From positions 1 to 63,861 of the forward strand of contig QKAR01000033.1 of assembly GCA_003246335.1 (NCBI GenBank): a DNA stretch of 63,861 nucleotides, in the 5' to 3' direction. The notes under the pieces are model-generated. The model did no database searches. It worked only from the letters and a program-made list of their open reading frames with translations, and was not told the DNA's origin. How positions within the stretch are numbered: the stretch's first letter is position 1; the number at the start of each line of letters is the position of its first letter. This document shows, piece by piece, positions 1 through 9,076 of the stretch. A program made the translations under genes and the position numbers. The DNA comes from Spirochaetales bacterium (lineage in GTDB: Bacteria; Spirochaetota; Spirochaetia; Treponematales; Treponemataceae).

Positions 1-768
1 GACGCGCCGATCAATCACGGTAACTCCGGGGGACCCATCGTCGACGAGGCGGGCCGCGTGCAGGCGGTCGTCTTCGCGGGCATCGAATCATACGAGGGGC
101 TGAATTTCGCCATACCGATAGAGCTTCTTCGGGTTATCCTTCCGTCTCTCTACGCCGGCGGCGAGGTGACGCATCCATGGCTGGGCGCGTGGGGCAAGAG
201 CGCAACCCTTTCGGGCTCCTCGGAAAACGCCGGGGTTACGGTGGTGTACGCGCTGCCCGGAAGTCCCTGTCAAATCGCCGGCATTTCCGAGGGATCGGTC
301 ATTACCGCCATTAACGGCGCGCCGGTGAAGACGCTTGAGGAACTTCAGTCCGCAATCATCAGGGAGAGCCCCCGCACGATAGTGAAACTGACCGGTTTCA
401 GAATGGGCGAGGACGGGAAAATGGGGTCTCCTCGCGATTGGTTCGTGATGCTGGATTCCCGGCCGGAAAACCCGTCGAAGGATATTCTCGACCGCGATCT
501 CGAGAGCCGCGCGATGTTGCCGCTCTTCGGCCTTAACCTCGAGAAAGTCGGCTCGTCTAAAAAGTTCACGGTTTCCTCGATCATTCGCGGCGCGATCGCC
601 GATGAGTCGGGTTTTTCCACTCAGGACGTCGTTGAAATTCGCGACGTGAAAGTTGACGACGATAACGGTCTCGTTACGGTTCAGCTGATGACGAAAAAGA
701 GAAAGGCCGGGTACATGGACGCATACATCAGCCTCACGGCGTCTCTGGACAGTCCATCATATTTTTAA
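1..768 (+). CDS. HtrA/DegP-like serine protease, 3' part (5' end outside window)
   Basis: The reading frame is open from base 1, so the gene starts before the window. The first codons read DAPINHGNSGGPIV. GNSGGP is the catalytic-serine motif of S1C (HtrA/DegP) proteases, with the nucleophile Ser at visible residue 9. The His and Asp of the triad lie outside the window. After the end of the protease domain come a PDZ domain (about residues 65-135, with a hydrophobic 'GSVITAINGAPV' core) and a second, more diverged PDZ-like segment up to the stop. HtrA proteins act in the periplasm on misfolded envelope proteins. The GTG at 58 is internal to the catalytic domain and is not the start. lepA follows after 12 bp, so the two are probably co-transcribed. 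The family call is firm; the substrate is unknown. Confidence 0.88.
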   Translation, partial: DAPINHGNSGGPIVDEAGRVQAVVFAGIESYEGLNFAIPIELLRVILPSLYAGGEVTHPWLGAWGKSATLSGSSENAGVTVVYALPGSPCQIAGISEGSVITAINGAPVKTLEELQSAIIRESPRTIVKLTGFRMGEDGKMGSPRDWFVMLDSRPENPSKDILDRDLESRAMLPLFGLNLEKVGSSKKFTVSSIIRGAIADESGFSTQDVVEIRDVKVDDDNGLVTVQLMTKKRKAGYMDAYISLTASLDSPSYF

Positions 769-780
769 TATAGTGCGAAC

Positions 781-2586
781 ATGACAGACCCCCAGTATAT
801 CCGCAATTTTTGCATAGTCGCGCATATCGACCATGGTAAATCGACCCTATCCGATCGGCTCATAGAGAAGGCGAAGGTCGTCGACGAGCGGTTTTACCAC
901 GCGCAAATGACGGACAACATGGATATCGAGCGGGAACGCGGCATAACCATCAAAAGCCAGGCGGTGACGATTCCGTACGTCGCGAACGACGGGAACAGAT
1001 ATTTGCTTAATTTCGTTGATACCCCGGGACACGTCGACTTTACGTACGAGGTTTCGCGCGCGATCGCCTCGTGCGAGGGAGCTCTCCTTCTCATCGACGC
1101 GTCTCAGGGCGTCGAGAGCCAAACGCTCTCGAATATGTATCTCGCGCTTGAGCATAACCTCGAAATACTTCCGGTCATCAATAAGATCGACCTTCCGGCC
1201 GCCGACGTCCCGAGTTGCCTGCACCAGATCGATCATGACCTCGGGCTCGATTCCTCGACCGCAGTGGCGGTTTCCGCGAAAAAAGGCACCGGGGTCGACG
1301 AGCTTTTCGAGGCTATAGTCGCGCGAGTGCCGCCGCCAACCGGCCTCGCGACCGATCGGTTGAGCGCGCTGATTTTCGATTGCCACTACGACTCCTATCG
1401 CGGCGTCATCATCCATATCCGCGTATTCACCGGGCGCGTTCGCGCCGGGGATACGATTCGTTTCATGAACTCCGAGACCGAGTACAAGGTAGAGGAAACG
1501 GGCGTTTTCATCCTGAAGCTCGTACCGTCGGAGGAGCTCGCCGCCGGCGACGTCGGTTACATCATTGCCGGCATCAAGACCATCTCGGACGTGCGCGTCG
1601 GCGATACCATCACCAACGTGGACGATCCCATTGCCGCGCCGCTTCCCGGATTTAAGGCCGTTAAGCCCGTCGTATTCTCCTCGATTTATCCCATGGACAC
1701 GAACGAGTACGAGGAATTGAAGGAATCGCTCGAGAAACTTAAGCTTAACGACGCGAGCCTCTCGTGGGAAAAGGATTCTTCCATCGCCCTCGGCCATGGG
1801 TTTCGCTGCGGCTTTCTCGGGTTACTGCACCTGGAAGTCGTTCAGGAACGGCTCGAGCGCGAGTTTGACCAATCGGTTATTTTTACCGCGCCCTCGGTCG
1901 AGTATAAAATCCAGCTGAGAAACGGCGAGGAAATCCTTTGCGACAACCCGGCCGAATACCCCGACGAGGGAAAAATCGAGAGCTCGGAGGAGCCGTACAT
2001 AAAGGCGACGATCATCACGCCGGCGACCTATTTGGGAAACATCATGAGCCTGTGCGTCGAAAAGCGCGGGGCGCAGACGAATATGCAGTATCTCGACGAG
2101 AAGCGGGTGGAGATCACGTACGAAATGCCGCTCGCCGAGGTGCTTTTCGATTTCTACGACCGGCTTAAAAGCGTGAGCCGCGGCTACGCCTCGTTCGATT
2201 ACGAGCTCATCGGCTTTAGGCCGACCGATCTCGTGAAAATCGACATTCTAATCAACGGAAAATCGGTCGACGCCCTTTCTCAGCTGAGCTTTAAGGGAAA
2301 CGCCTACGACAAGGCCCGACACGTCTGTTCACAGCTGAAAGAGGAGATTTCCCGCGAGCAATTTAAGATCGCGATACAGGGCGCCATCGGGAGCCAAATC
2401 ATAGCCCGTGAGACGGTTAATCCCGTGCGGAAGGACGTCCTCGCGAAATGCTACGGCGGCGATATTTCCCGAAAGCGCAAACTCCTCGAAAAGCAGAAAG
2501 AGGGTAAGAAACGCATGAAGATGGTCGGCGACGTTGAGATTCCGCAGTCGGCCTTCCTCGCGGTGCTCAAGACGAAAGAGGATTGA
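781..2586 (+). CDS. lepA: Elongation factor 4 (LepA), ribosome back-translocase GTPase
   Basis: A 601-residue protein, the normal size for LepA. G-domain motifs are intact near the N terminus: AHIDHGKSTL (P-loop), the GITI switch, DTPGHVDF and NKIDLP. The EF-G-like domains and the LepA-specific C-terminal domain (KMVGDVEIPQSAFLAVL) follow. LepA is a cytosolic, ribosome-bound GTPase that remodels stalled or mis-translocated elongation complexes. The ATG at 781 gives the canonical N terminus (PQYIRNFCIVAHIDHGKST). No good Shine-Dalgarno precedes it, only AT-rich sequence after the upstream stop, which suggests translational coupling to the HtrA gene 12 bp before. No anomalies seen. Confidence 0.98.
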   Translation: MTDPQYIRNFCIVAHIDHGKSTLSDRLIEKAKVVDERFYHAQMTDNMDIERERGITIKSQAVTIPYVANDGNRYLLNFVDTPGHVDFTYEVSRAIASCEGALLLIDASQGVESQTLSNMYLALEHNLEILPVINKIDLPAADVPSCLHQIDHDLGLDSSTAVAVSAKKGTGVDELFEAIVARVPPPTGLATDRLSALIFDCHYDSYRGVIIHIRVFTGRVRAGDTIRFMNSETEYKVEETGVFILKLVPSEELAAGDVGYIIAGIKTISDVRVGDTITNVDDPIAAPLPGFKAVKPVVFSSIYPMDTNEYEELKESLEKLKLNDASLSWEKDSSIALGHGFRCGFLGLLHLEVVQERLEREFDQSVIFTAPSVEYKIQLRNGEEILCDNPAEYPDEGKIESSEEPYIKATIITPATYLGNIMSLCVEKRGAQTNMQYLDEKRVEITYEMPLAEVLFDFYDRLKSVSRGYASFDYELIGFRPTDLVKIDILINGKSVDALSQLSFKGNAYDKARHVCSQLKEEISREQFKIAIQGAIGSQIIARETVNPVRKDVLAKCYGGDISRKRKLLEKQKEGKKRMKMVGDVEIPQSAFLAVLKTKED

Positions 2587-2644
2587 TTCTTCCCTTAGCG
2601 CGCGGGCGTTGCCGTTCCCCGGGCGACGCGCTTCGGCCTGAGCG

Positions 2645-4321
2645 TTAGCGCATTTCTCCCAGCGCGATATCGATAGTTTTCAGGAAAAAATCGATTTCGA
2701 CTCGCACGCGCCGCAGGAAGGATACGTCGTCGAACTTAGGCGCGTGGCCGTCGGGAAAGTGCGCGAATAAATAATCGGCTTCGGCGATCGACTCGCGCAA
2801 CGATCGGTCGTCGACCGCGCTCTCGCCCGTAAGCGCCGAGCGAATCGTTTCCAACCTTTTTTTTTCTTCCGCTAAGAACGCGCATATTGTTTCGCGCGAG
2901 CCCGATTTGATTTGTCTCGGTGGTTCGTAACCGCCGCGGACGACTCTGCCGTCGGTTTCTCCTTCCGCGCGTCCGAATCGGTCGAGCAGAGAAGAGGCCT
3001 CTTGCTCCGAAATCCGAATCATGCCGCACTCGAGGCCTTCTTCGCCAATATCGAAAATACCCGCGGGGTGCGCGTTTCGAAACGAGGCCGCGCAGAGATC
3101 CGCGTATCCGGCGAGCGAGGGATTCGTGCGAACGGCCGCGCCGTTTTTGGCCGTCGCGACGGTCGCACCCTCGGCGAAATCGGGAACGACGGAAAGTATC
3201 GGCGCGACTCGGGAGGACGACCAACGTTCGCCCGCTGGCGCTTCCGCGCCGCGCGAATGCGAGTATCCCCGATTCCATGAAAAATCGAGACCGACCGCGA
3301 ATATCGGCGCCTCTGGCCTGGAAAGCTGGAGAGATAATCGTATCGCGGCGAGACCGACTGACCCGAGCGCGGGAATGATCGGGACATCGAGGTTGAGCGA
3401 GCGAAATCGCTCGAGATAGCGGAGCCGCGCGTATTGCGATAGAAAATAGGATCTGTCGCCGCCAGGCGCCGCAACGGTATCGGGTCTCGCGGTTAAATCC
3501 GCGAAGATGGGAACGCGATTTCCCCTGAACCCGATAAAGGCGCGTTCGATCCAAAATTGCGATTCAAGGAGAATGACCGCGTCCGGCGTGATGCCCGCCT
3601 CCGAAAGCGGGCGAAGCGCGGTATCGACCGCGAGAAGAAACACATCCTCGCGCCTTTCCCTCAGAAAGACGAGGGCTTTATCGAGCGACGGTCCCGCCCC
3701 CGCGACTGCGATCGGCAGCGACGCCTGACGGAAGCCGGTCGTCGCGAATTGGGCCAAGCCCGGGAGGTTCCTGAAAAAATTCCTCGCGTAGTTGCGGCCC
3801 AGTCGAATGAGAGTGACGCGGTTTTTCCAAAAGCGCGCGATATACTCGGCGAGAAGTCTCGCCGTCGATTCGTAAAATTCAGGGAACAACGCGACGCCGC
3901 CGGATAAGTCGACGCGAACGCAGCGGCGAAACGGCGGGAGGCCGAGAGAGTCAAGGTACTCCACGACGCGGGTCGGGCTATCGCTGCGAACGTATCGAAA
4001 CGCAGGATGCCGGATCGTCGTCCCGTCGCAACGCTCCAAAGATAGCGCCATAAGCCGCTCATCGCGCTCGACCGCGAGCGCGACGCATTTTTCCGGCAGA
4101 CGAGCGAGAAGCTCGGACAAACCGTATCCTAAAATCGGGGAAAAGCAAATGACGAGGGATTCTGGCTGGATCGTTACGGATGATGCGGCTACGACGGGCG
4201 CGCGCGCGGGATCGCGACTTGAGTATAGGTGTCGGCCTCCGAGGAGGACCGTCATCCCTTTGTCGGTCTCGACCACGACCGGCTGTTCGCCGGTATCGCG
4301 CTCGCCGTTTCCGTTGGACAC
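2645..4321 (-). CDS. DUF115 / MptE-like domain protein (Maf flagellin-glycosylation type)
   Basis: A 558-residue protein with no signal peptide or membrane segment. The centre (about residues 200-400) contains AVAGAGPSLDKAL, then LLAVDTALRPLSEAGITPDAVI, which is the nucleotide-binding signature of the DUF115/MptE-like superfamily. Members include 6-hydroxymethylpterin pyrophosphokinase and the Maf proteins that help attach nonulosonic acids to flagellins. Such genes are common in spirochaetes. It starts 4 bp after the stop of the SurA-like gene on the same strand, so the two are co-transcribed. The actual reaction here is not known; a role in sugar or flagellin modification is an inference from family members. 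Confidence 0.75.
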   Translation of the reverse strand: MSNGNGERDTGEQPVVVETDKGMTVLLGGRHLYSSRDPARAPVVAASSVTIQPESLVICFSPILGYGLSELLARLPEKCVALAVERDERLMALSLERCDGTTIRHPAFRYVRSDSPTRVVEYLDSLGLPPFRRCVRVDLSGGVALFPEFYESTARLLAEYIARFWKNRVTLIRLGRNYARNFFRNLPGLAQFATTGFRQASLPIAVAGAGPSLDKALVFLRERREDVFLLAVDTALRPLSEAGITPDAVILLESQFWIERAFIGFRGNRVPIFADLTARPDTVAAPGGDRSYFLSQYARLRYLERFRSLNLDVPIIPALGSVGLAAIRLSLQLSRPEAPIFAVGLDFSWNRGYSHSRGAEAPAGERWSSSRVAPILSVVPDFAEGATVATAKNGAAVRTNPSLAGYADLCAASFRNAHPAGIFDIGEEGLECGMIRISEQEASSLLDRFGRAEGETDGRVVRGGYEPPRQIKSGSRETICAFLAEEKKRLETIRSALTGESAVDDRSLRESIAEADYLFAHFPDGHAPKFDDVSFLRRVRVEIDFFLKTIDIALGEMR

Positions 4322-4325
4322 GGCG

Positions 4326-5801
4326 CTATTCGGTCAGGAAATATCTGAGGTAGGTCGTCATGAAATTGTCTTCAAATTTCTTGCTTTTGAAGAACGCCTG
4401 GGTCAGCGTGTTTTGCGACCATGAAGAAGCGTAGTAGCCGTAGAAGAGGGGGACCATTTCGAGCATCTGCTGATCGATGGCCTTTTCCTCGGTCGGTTGA
4501 AGCACGACTACGTTGTCCCCGAGCAGGATAGGATCGGAAACGTCGCCGACGGGAATGGAGAACGCTCCCTTGAAGAACGTCTCGCTTTTTTCGGCTCCGG
4601 CGAGTTCAGCGTTTTTGTCGACGGGTACGGGAGAGAGCGTGCTGACGTTGCCGTAATTAATGCCGAACGCCGCGGTCGTTTTTTTCTCGATGCCGGCGGC
4701 GGCGCAAGCGGCGTCAAAACCGGAGGCTTTCGCCTGAACGACGAAATCCTTCGCCTTGGCGGTAAAGTAATCCTCGACGGTTCCGCGCTCGTTGCTCTTC
4801 ATATATGCCGCGACGGCCTTCGCGGTTTCCGGATCGTCGAAATTAGGCTGAGCGGAATCAGCGTCGCATCGCACGATGGCGAAGCTCGAGCCGGCTTTTA
4901 CGACCGAGCTGATTGCCGACGGCTTCAGCGCGAGCACCGTCTCAAGATCCTTCGCGTCGGCGAAGAGCGCGTTCACGCTGTATCGGTATGAATCGGCGAG
5001 CTTACCCGCCGTATCGGTTCCCGCTCTGGTCGAATAGGTCGCCACGGCGTCGTCGAATTTAAGCTCGCCTTTCGCGAGCTTTTCCGCGACTTTTTTCGCC
5101 GTCGTCTCGGAGTCGAGAGTAATTACCGAGAGAGAGAGCTTCGCGAACTTATCCGCGTTCGCCTGCGAGGACTTGGCCCACGCGACCGCCTCCGATTCCG
5201 GGTAAGCTGAAACGGCGAAGCTTACGTACGAGAAGCTGCGCTCGGGGCTCGACATCGTCTTGATCAAATCGGTCTCTTTGCTGGAGGTTTTGAGGCCGTA
5301 GGTCCCGGTTTGCGTCCCGAGGACATCCTCGACGTAGCGCTGCGCGGTCAGATCCTCGGTCATCGATGCGCGGCGAGACGCGCGCGTCGACTCAGAGGTA
5401 TTCGCGTAGAGCTTCTCGGAATATTTTCCGTTTTCGTCCTGATAGAACGGCAGAAGGTTTTTGTTGACGATCGAGGCGGGAACCTTATAGCCGGCCGACT
5501 TGATTTCCTCGAGCATGGCGAGCCTGACGATCGCCGAGTTGAACGCGGACTGCATCACTTGGTAATGGTTATACTGAGTGACTTCCTGTCCTTGGCTTTG
5601 CAGTTGTTGGGAGATGGCCTGGATTTGGCGGAGAAAGAAACTGTCCTGGACGTATTCGATAGGGGTTCCGTTCCATTTGCCAAAAACGGGAGTCTGGGAT
5701 TTTGAGGAACCCCCGGCCGTGGGAATCGCGACGAATGTAACGACTGATAAAACGAAGATTAAAATTGCCCCAATCCACAGCATATTCTTTTTAGTTGACA
5801 T
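4326..5801 (-). CDS. SurA_N/PpiD-like membrane-anchored periplasmic foldase
   Basis: A 491-residue protein. An N-terminal hydrophobic stretch after a short basic start (residues 7-27) is a single membrane anchor or uncleaved signal. Then comes a SurA N-terminal-type helical chaperone region (about 45-200, starting GKWNGTPIEYVQDSFFL) and a middle segment (about 215-330) resembling a diverged parvulin prolyl isomerase domain (KVAEKLAKGELKFDDAVATY). The architecture fits PpiD/SurA-like folding helpers facing the periplasm. Whether the parvulin part is catalytic cannot be told by eye. It heads an operon with the DUF115 protein 4 bp downstream. The initiating ATG is preceded by AAGGAAG with good spacing. 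Confidence 0.75.
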   Translation of the reverse strand: MSTKKNMLWIGAILIFVLSVVTFVAIPTAGGSSKSQTPVFGKWNGTPIEYVQDSFFLRQIQAISQQLQSQGQEVTQYNHYQVMQSAFNSAIVRLAMLEEIKSAGYKVPASIVNKNLLPFYQDENGKYSEKLYANTSESTRASRRASMTEDLTAQRYVEDVLGTQTGTYGLKTSSKETDLIKTMSSPERSFSYVSFAVSAYPESEAVAWAKSSQANADKFAKLSLSVITLDSETTAKKVAEKLAKGELKFDDAVATYSTRAGTDTAGKLADSYRYSVNALFADAKDLETVLALKPSAISSVVKAGSSFAIVRCDADSAQPNFDDPETAKAVAAYMKSNERGTVEDYFTAKAKDFVVQAKASGFDAACAAAGIEKKTTAAFGINYGNVSTLSPVPVDKNAELAGAEKSETFFKGAFSIPVGDVSDPILLGDNVVVLQPTEEKAIDQQMLEMVPLFYGYYASSWSQNTLTQAFFKSKKFEDNFMTTYLRYFLTE

Positions 5802-5898
5802 AAAAAAACTTCCTTGACGCGGAGTCGATGTAATTGATTCAAGATACCATGGCCAATTGCCTCTGTCAACGCGAGTTCAATTTTACGCCGTTTCCCTA

Positions 5899-5927
5899 TT
5901 GACACTTTTTTACGGCTCAGATATATT
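5899..5927 (+). promoter_or_regulatory. Sigma-70 type promoter for tRNA-Asp
   Basis: TTGACA at 5899-5904 and TATATT at 5922-5927 are separated by exactly 17 bp. The tRNA starts 13 bp after the -10 box, as expected for a stable-RNA promoter. The -35 is a perfect consensus. Confidence 0.75.
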
Positions 5928-5939
5928 CAACTGCGTCAC

Positions 5940-6014
5940 GGGGGCGTAGCGAAGCTGGTTTATCGCGCCGGCCTGTCAAGCCGGAGATCGCGGGTTCAAG
6001 CCCCGTCGCTCCCG
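5940..6014 (+). tRNA. tRNA-Asp (anticodon GTC)
   Basis: A cloverleaf can be drawn by hand. The acceptor stem GGGGGCG pairs with CGCTCCC (one G-T). The anticodon arm is CCGGC-CTGTCAA-GCCGG with anticodon GTC, and the T arm is GCGGG-TTCAAGC-CCCGT. The discriminator base is G. The 3' CCA is not encoded; CTA follows. A consensus promoter lies upstream and a strong terminator directly downstream, so it is a single-gene unit. Confidence 0.95.
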
Positions 6015-6016
6015 CT

Positions 6017-6050
6017 AAGAGCCCGCCTGAATAAGGCGGGCTCTTTTCTT
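6017..6050 (+). terminator. Rho-independent terminator after tRNA-Asp
   Basis: An 11-bp stem (6017-6027 with 6035-6045; core GAGCCCGCC/GGCGGGCTC), a 7-base loop and a T-rich tail (TTTTCTTT). Confidence 0.93.
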
Positions 6051-6158
6051 TAGTGTCGAGTTAGCGGTTCGGAAAAACCGGCCGTAGCAGGGTCCGTCAA
6101 ACGGCATATAAAGCGGGATCCTGATAACATATTAGCCTTCTTTCGGGAAGGCGCATTA

Positions 6159-6230
6159 CGGGCAGTAGCGCAGGGGTAGCGCGCTTGGTTCGGGACCAAG
6201 AGGCCGCGGGTTCAATTCCCGCCTGCCCGA
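6159..6230 (+). tRNA. tRNA-Pro (anticodon CGG)
   Basis: The acceptor CGGGCAG pairs with CTGCCCG, including the C1-G72 pair typical of bacterial tRNA-Pro. The anticodon arm is CTTGG-TTCGGGA-CCAAG with anticodon CGG, and the T arm is GCGGG-TTCAATT-CCCGC. The discriminator is A and CCA is not encoded. It is separated from tRNA-Asp by a terminator, so it must use its own promoter somewhere in 6051-6158. I could not identify a convincing one there. Confidence 0.94.
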
Positions 6231-6232
6231 CT

Positions 6233-6271
6233 AAAAAGACCGATCGGCATAAGCCGGTCGGTCTTTTTTTT
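6233..6271 (+). terminator. Rho-independent terminator after tRNA-Pro
   Basis: The stem AAAAAGACCGATCGGC pairs with GCCGGTCGGTC plus a T8 run across an ATAA loop. The A-run on the 5' side could also let it act on the opposite strand. Confidence 0.92.
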
Positions 6272-6416
6272 GCGCTTCCAATCCGGGCGCGCGTGCGTTT
6301 GATCGCCGATCGGAGATCGAGGCGACGCCAGAAATGGCGCGGGAAGCGAAAACCCCGCCAGGAGGGAGACAACGGGGAATTGCCGCCGGGGCGTTCCGCC
6401 TAAGATTGCCGGTTGA

Positions 6417-7055
6417 TTAACCTATCGATCGGCGTTGGTTGAACCAGGGCGGGATTTCTTTTTTCGCCAACAGGGACCAGACTTCGCAGATTTGTTCCAT
6501 AAATTTTTGCCGATCGATTTTCACCGTTCGATTTTGATCGATGACGCAGAGTTGAAATACCGTCACCGAGATGTAGTAATAGCGATTCAGTTTATCGACC
6601 GTGTTGAAGCTTGAGTACTCGGTCGATTCGAACTGCGGAAAAAAACGGGCGAATATCGGCCTGAGAAAACCGATTCGCTCAATCTCGGTAAGGCCATCCT
6701 CGAAATACCGATTATAGTTCCTGAACATCAGCTTGAAGACGTCTCCGTTTTCCGCAACGAAAAAGTACATTGCCTCGGCCGCGACTAAGAGGGCGTCGAA
6801 GAGATCGGCGACGGCATAGGCGCGGCTTTCGATCAGGGAATTCAATCCTTGGTGATATAATTTCGTTCCCCGCTCAACAACCCGAAGGATGATTTCTTCC
6901 TTGCTTGGCAAATAGTTGTAGGCGGTTGTCTTTGATATCTTGAGCTTTGCGGCTAATTGGCGGGTGGAAAATGACGGAAAGCCTCCTCTCTTAATGAGCT
7001 CATACGCGCATTCCACGATAACGTCGTCATTTTCAACCGCGTGTTTTCTACCCAA
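6417..7055 (-). CDS. TetR/AcrR-family transcriptional regulator
   Basis: A 212-residue protein. The N-terminal TetR helix-turn-helix is clear: FSTRQLAAKLKISKTTAYNYL (about residues 30-50), then the usual PSKEEI turn into helix 4. The C-terminal ligand-binding half (about 60-205) is not assignable to a ligand. The start is a TTG codon (7055-7053) with an excellent Shine-Dalgarno GGAGG 6 nt before it; no ATG is available nearby. It is divergent from the chemoreceptor gene, and a perfect 19-bp palindrome lies in the shared intergenic region. It therefore probably represses itself and possibly the receptor. Confidence 0.9.
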   Translation of the reverse strand: MGRKHAVENDDVIVECAYELIKRGGFPSFSTRQLAAKLKISKTTAYNYLPSKEEIILRVVERGTKLYHQGLNSLIESRAYAVADLFDALLVAAEAMYFFVAENGDVFKLMFRNYNRYFEDGLTEIERIGFLRPIFARFFPQFESTEYSSFNTVDKLNRYYYISVTVFQLCVIDQNRTVKIDRQKFMEQICEVWSLLAKKEIPPWFNQRRSIG

Positions 7056-7117
7056 AATTCACCTCCAAAAAAAGCGCTGCCTATTTACATTATCTCCAAT
7101 AATTGTTATATCTCTAA

Positions 7118-7136
7118 ATATTGGCATTGCCAATAT
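7118..7136. promoter_or_regulatory. Palindromic operator candidate between tetR and the chemoreceptor
   Basis: ATATTGGCATTGCCAATAT is a perfect inverted repeat around a central T. It sits 62 bp upstream of the TetR start and 57 bp upstream of the chemoreceptor start. Size and symmetry fit a TetR-dimer site; the link to this TetR is an inference from position. Confidence 0.6.
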
Positions 7137-7193
7137 ACCTTTTGTTGTTTTTCCGCGTTTTTCAGCAGGTACACCTCTTTTTCTGGAGCTCGT

Positions 7194-9066
7194 ATGAAAA
7201 CGAACCGAAAATTCGGTATTAGCTTTAAGCTATCGTTATTTTTCAGCATCTTATCGGTTTCCTTGTTAACTCTGATCGCCGTAATCGCCTATAACATGGA
7301 AAAAAAGAATTCTACCGCGTTTATCTTGCAGCGTTTGGACATGAAAGTCAAAGACGCCTCCCATGATATCGAGTCCTGGTTTCAGGAACGCCAACGAATC
7401 GTGGATACGGTGTCCGTGGTTTTCGACTCCGAAAAAAAAAATGCGGGCTCTGGCGAACGAACCTCATAATCTCAATCCCTACTTGCAATATAAAGGGAAT
7501 GGAATCGAGTCGATCGTAAGTACGATATACGTCGCTACCGAGTCGAAAGACTTTTATATCGGCGACGATTGGTTGCCACCGGCGGGCTGGGACCCGACGG
7601 GACGCCCTTGGTACGCGAAGACGAAGGAAAATAAAAAGACCTCGTTCACCGACTATTATATCGACAGTAGCACGGGAAAAACCGCCATTTCCGTCGCGGC
7701 ACCGATTATCGACGATAAAAACGAATTTTTGGGCGTCGTTGGCACCGACATATACCTGGATGAAATCATCGAGAAAATTAATTCCTTTAGCGAGGAGAAC
7801 ATAGCGACCGCCGTCATCGCCGCGAATGGTCAAATCCTCGCGTTCCCCGACAAAAGCCTCTTAGGCACGGACATTAACGCCAATGCGGGATTGGTCAATA
7901 CGTGGAGGACGATCGCTTCCGAGAAAAACGGCATGCAGTATTACACCCTTAACGGCGTAAAAAAACTCATGACGTTCCGCCAAATCCCGGCCACGGGCTG
8001 GGAAGTGGTTTTTTTCGTCAATCTCGAGCTGGTCAACGCGCCGTTGCGAAAAATCGCCTTTCAATATTTCTTAATCATCATCGCGGCGATCGTCAGCGTT
8101 ATCATACTCTCGCGGCTTATCTCAAGCCTGTTTGCCCGCAGAATATACGCGGTTGCCCGCAATCTTGAGGCGGTATCGCAAGGTCGGCTTGATTTGGAGA
8201 TCGATGCCAAAATTCTTCGGGTGAACGATGAAATCGGCGATCTCGCCCATTCCCTTGAATCCATGATGCATCGCCTACGGGGTATCGTCGCCGACGTCAT
8301 TCAGGGCAGCTTAAACGTTTCTTCGAGTAGCGTACAGGTGAGCGATACCGCGAGCATGCTTAGCCAGGGATCGAGCGAGCAAGCTTCGGTAGCCGACGAA
8401 GTAATGAGTTCCATGGAGGAGATTAACGCGAATATCCAACACAACGCGGATAACGCTGCTCAAACGGAACGGATCGCGAAGAAAGCCGCCCAGGACGCCG
8501 AGTTAAGCGGAAAAGTCGTCTCGGAGGCCATGAACGCCATGAAGGATATCGCCCAAAAAATTTCCATTATTGAGGAGATCGCCCGCCAAACGAACCTTTT
8601 GGCGCTGAATGCCGCCATTGAGGCCGCGCGCGCGGGCGAGCAGGGAAAGGGTTTCGCCGTCGTCGCCGCGGAAGTGCGCAAACTCGCAGAGCGTTGCCAG
8701 GTCGCGGCATCCGAGATTGGTAGTCTTTCCATCGTCACCGTCGAAAGCGCGGTTCGCGCCGGGGACATGCTTACCGTTCTCGTGCCGGACATCACGCGCA
8801 CGGCGGAGCTGGTTCAGGAAATTAATTACGCAAGCGCGGAGCAGAGCGCCGGCGTAGAGCAAGTTAACACGGCGATTATGCAACTCAACCAGGTGATCCA
8901 GCAAAACGCGAGCGGTTCCGAGGAACTAGCCGCCACCGCGCACGAGTTGACGGACAACGCCCATGTCCTCGCCGATAAAATCTCCTTTTTCCAGACCGAG
9001 TCCGTGGTTACCGAACCCGCGGAGACGCGCGGCCCGAAACTCTTAAGCCGATCCTCGGCATCGTGA
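7194..9066 (+). pseudogene. Methyl-accepting chemotaxis protein, dCache_1 sensor, frameshifted at an A10 tract
   Basis: The ATG at 7194 starts a receptor with a first membrane helix (residues 17-37). After 83 codons the frame is lost in a run of ten A (7432-7441). Removing one A restores a single 623-residue protein: TM1, a dCache_1 periplasmic sensor containing [12 protein letters not shown] and [10 protein letters not shown]2 (about nt 8060-8130), HAMP, and an MCP signalling domain with the conserved hairpin tip [21 protein letters not shown]. No other lesion is visible and codon use stays normal on both sides. It could be a sequencing error, a recent knock-out, a phase-variable switch, or a gene read through by slippage on A10. 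CheW follows 10 bp downstream. Confidence 0.85.
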
Positions 9067-9076
9067 GGCGTTCGCG

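Noticed and set aside
847-1797. A 316-codon minus-strand frame inside lepA
   Set aside because: Antisense shadow of lepA, with no independent signals.
2590-2640. GC-rich hairpin between the convergent lepA and DUF115 genes as a terminator
   Set aside because: The stem is imperfect (7 bp plus G-T) and there is no T-run on either strand.
5940-6271. tRNA genes as an integration (attachment) site
   Set aside because: No integrase, direct repeat of a tRNA 3' end, or mobile genes nearby.
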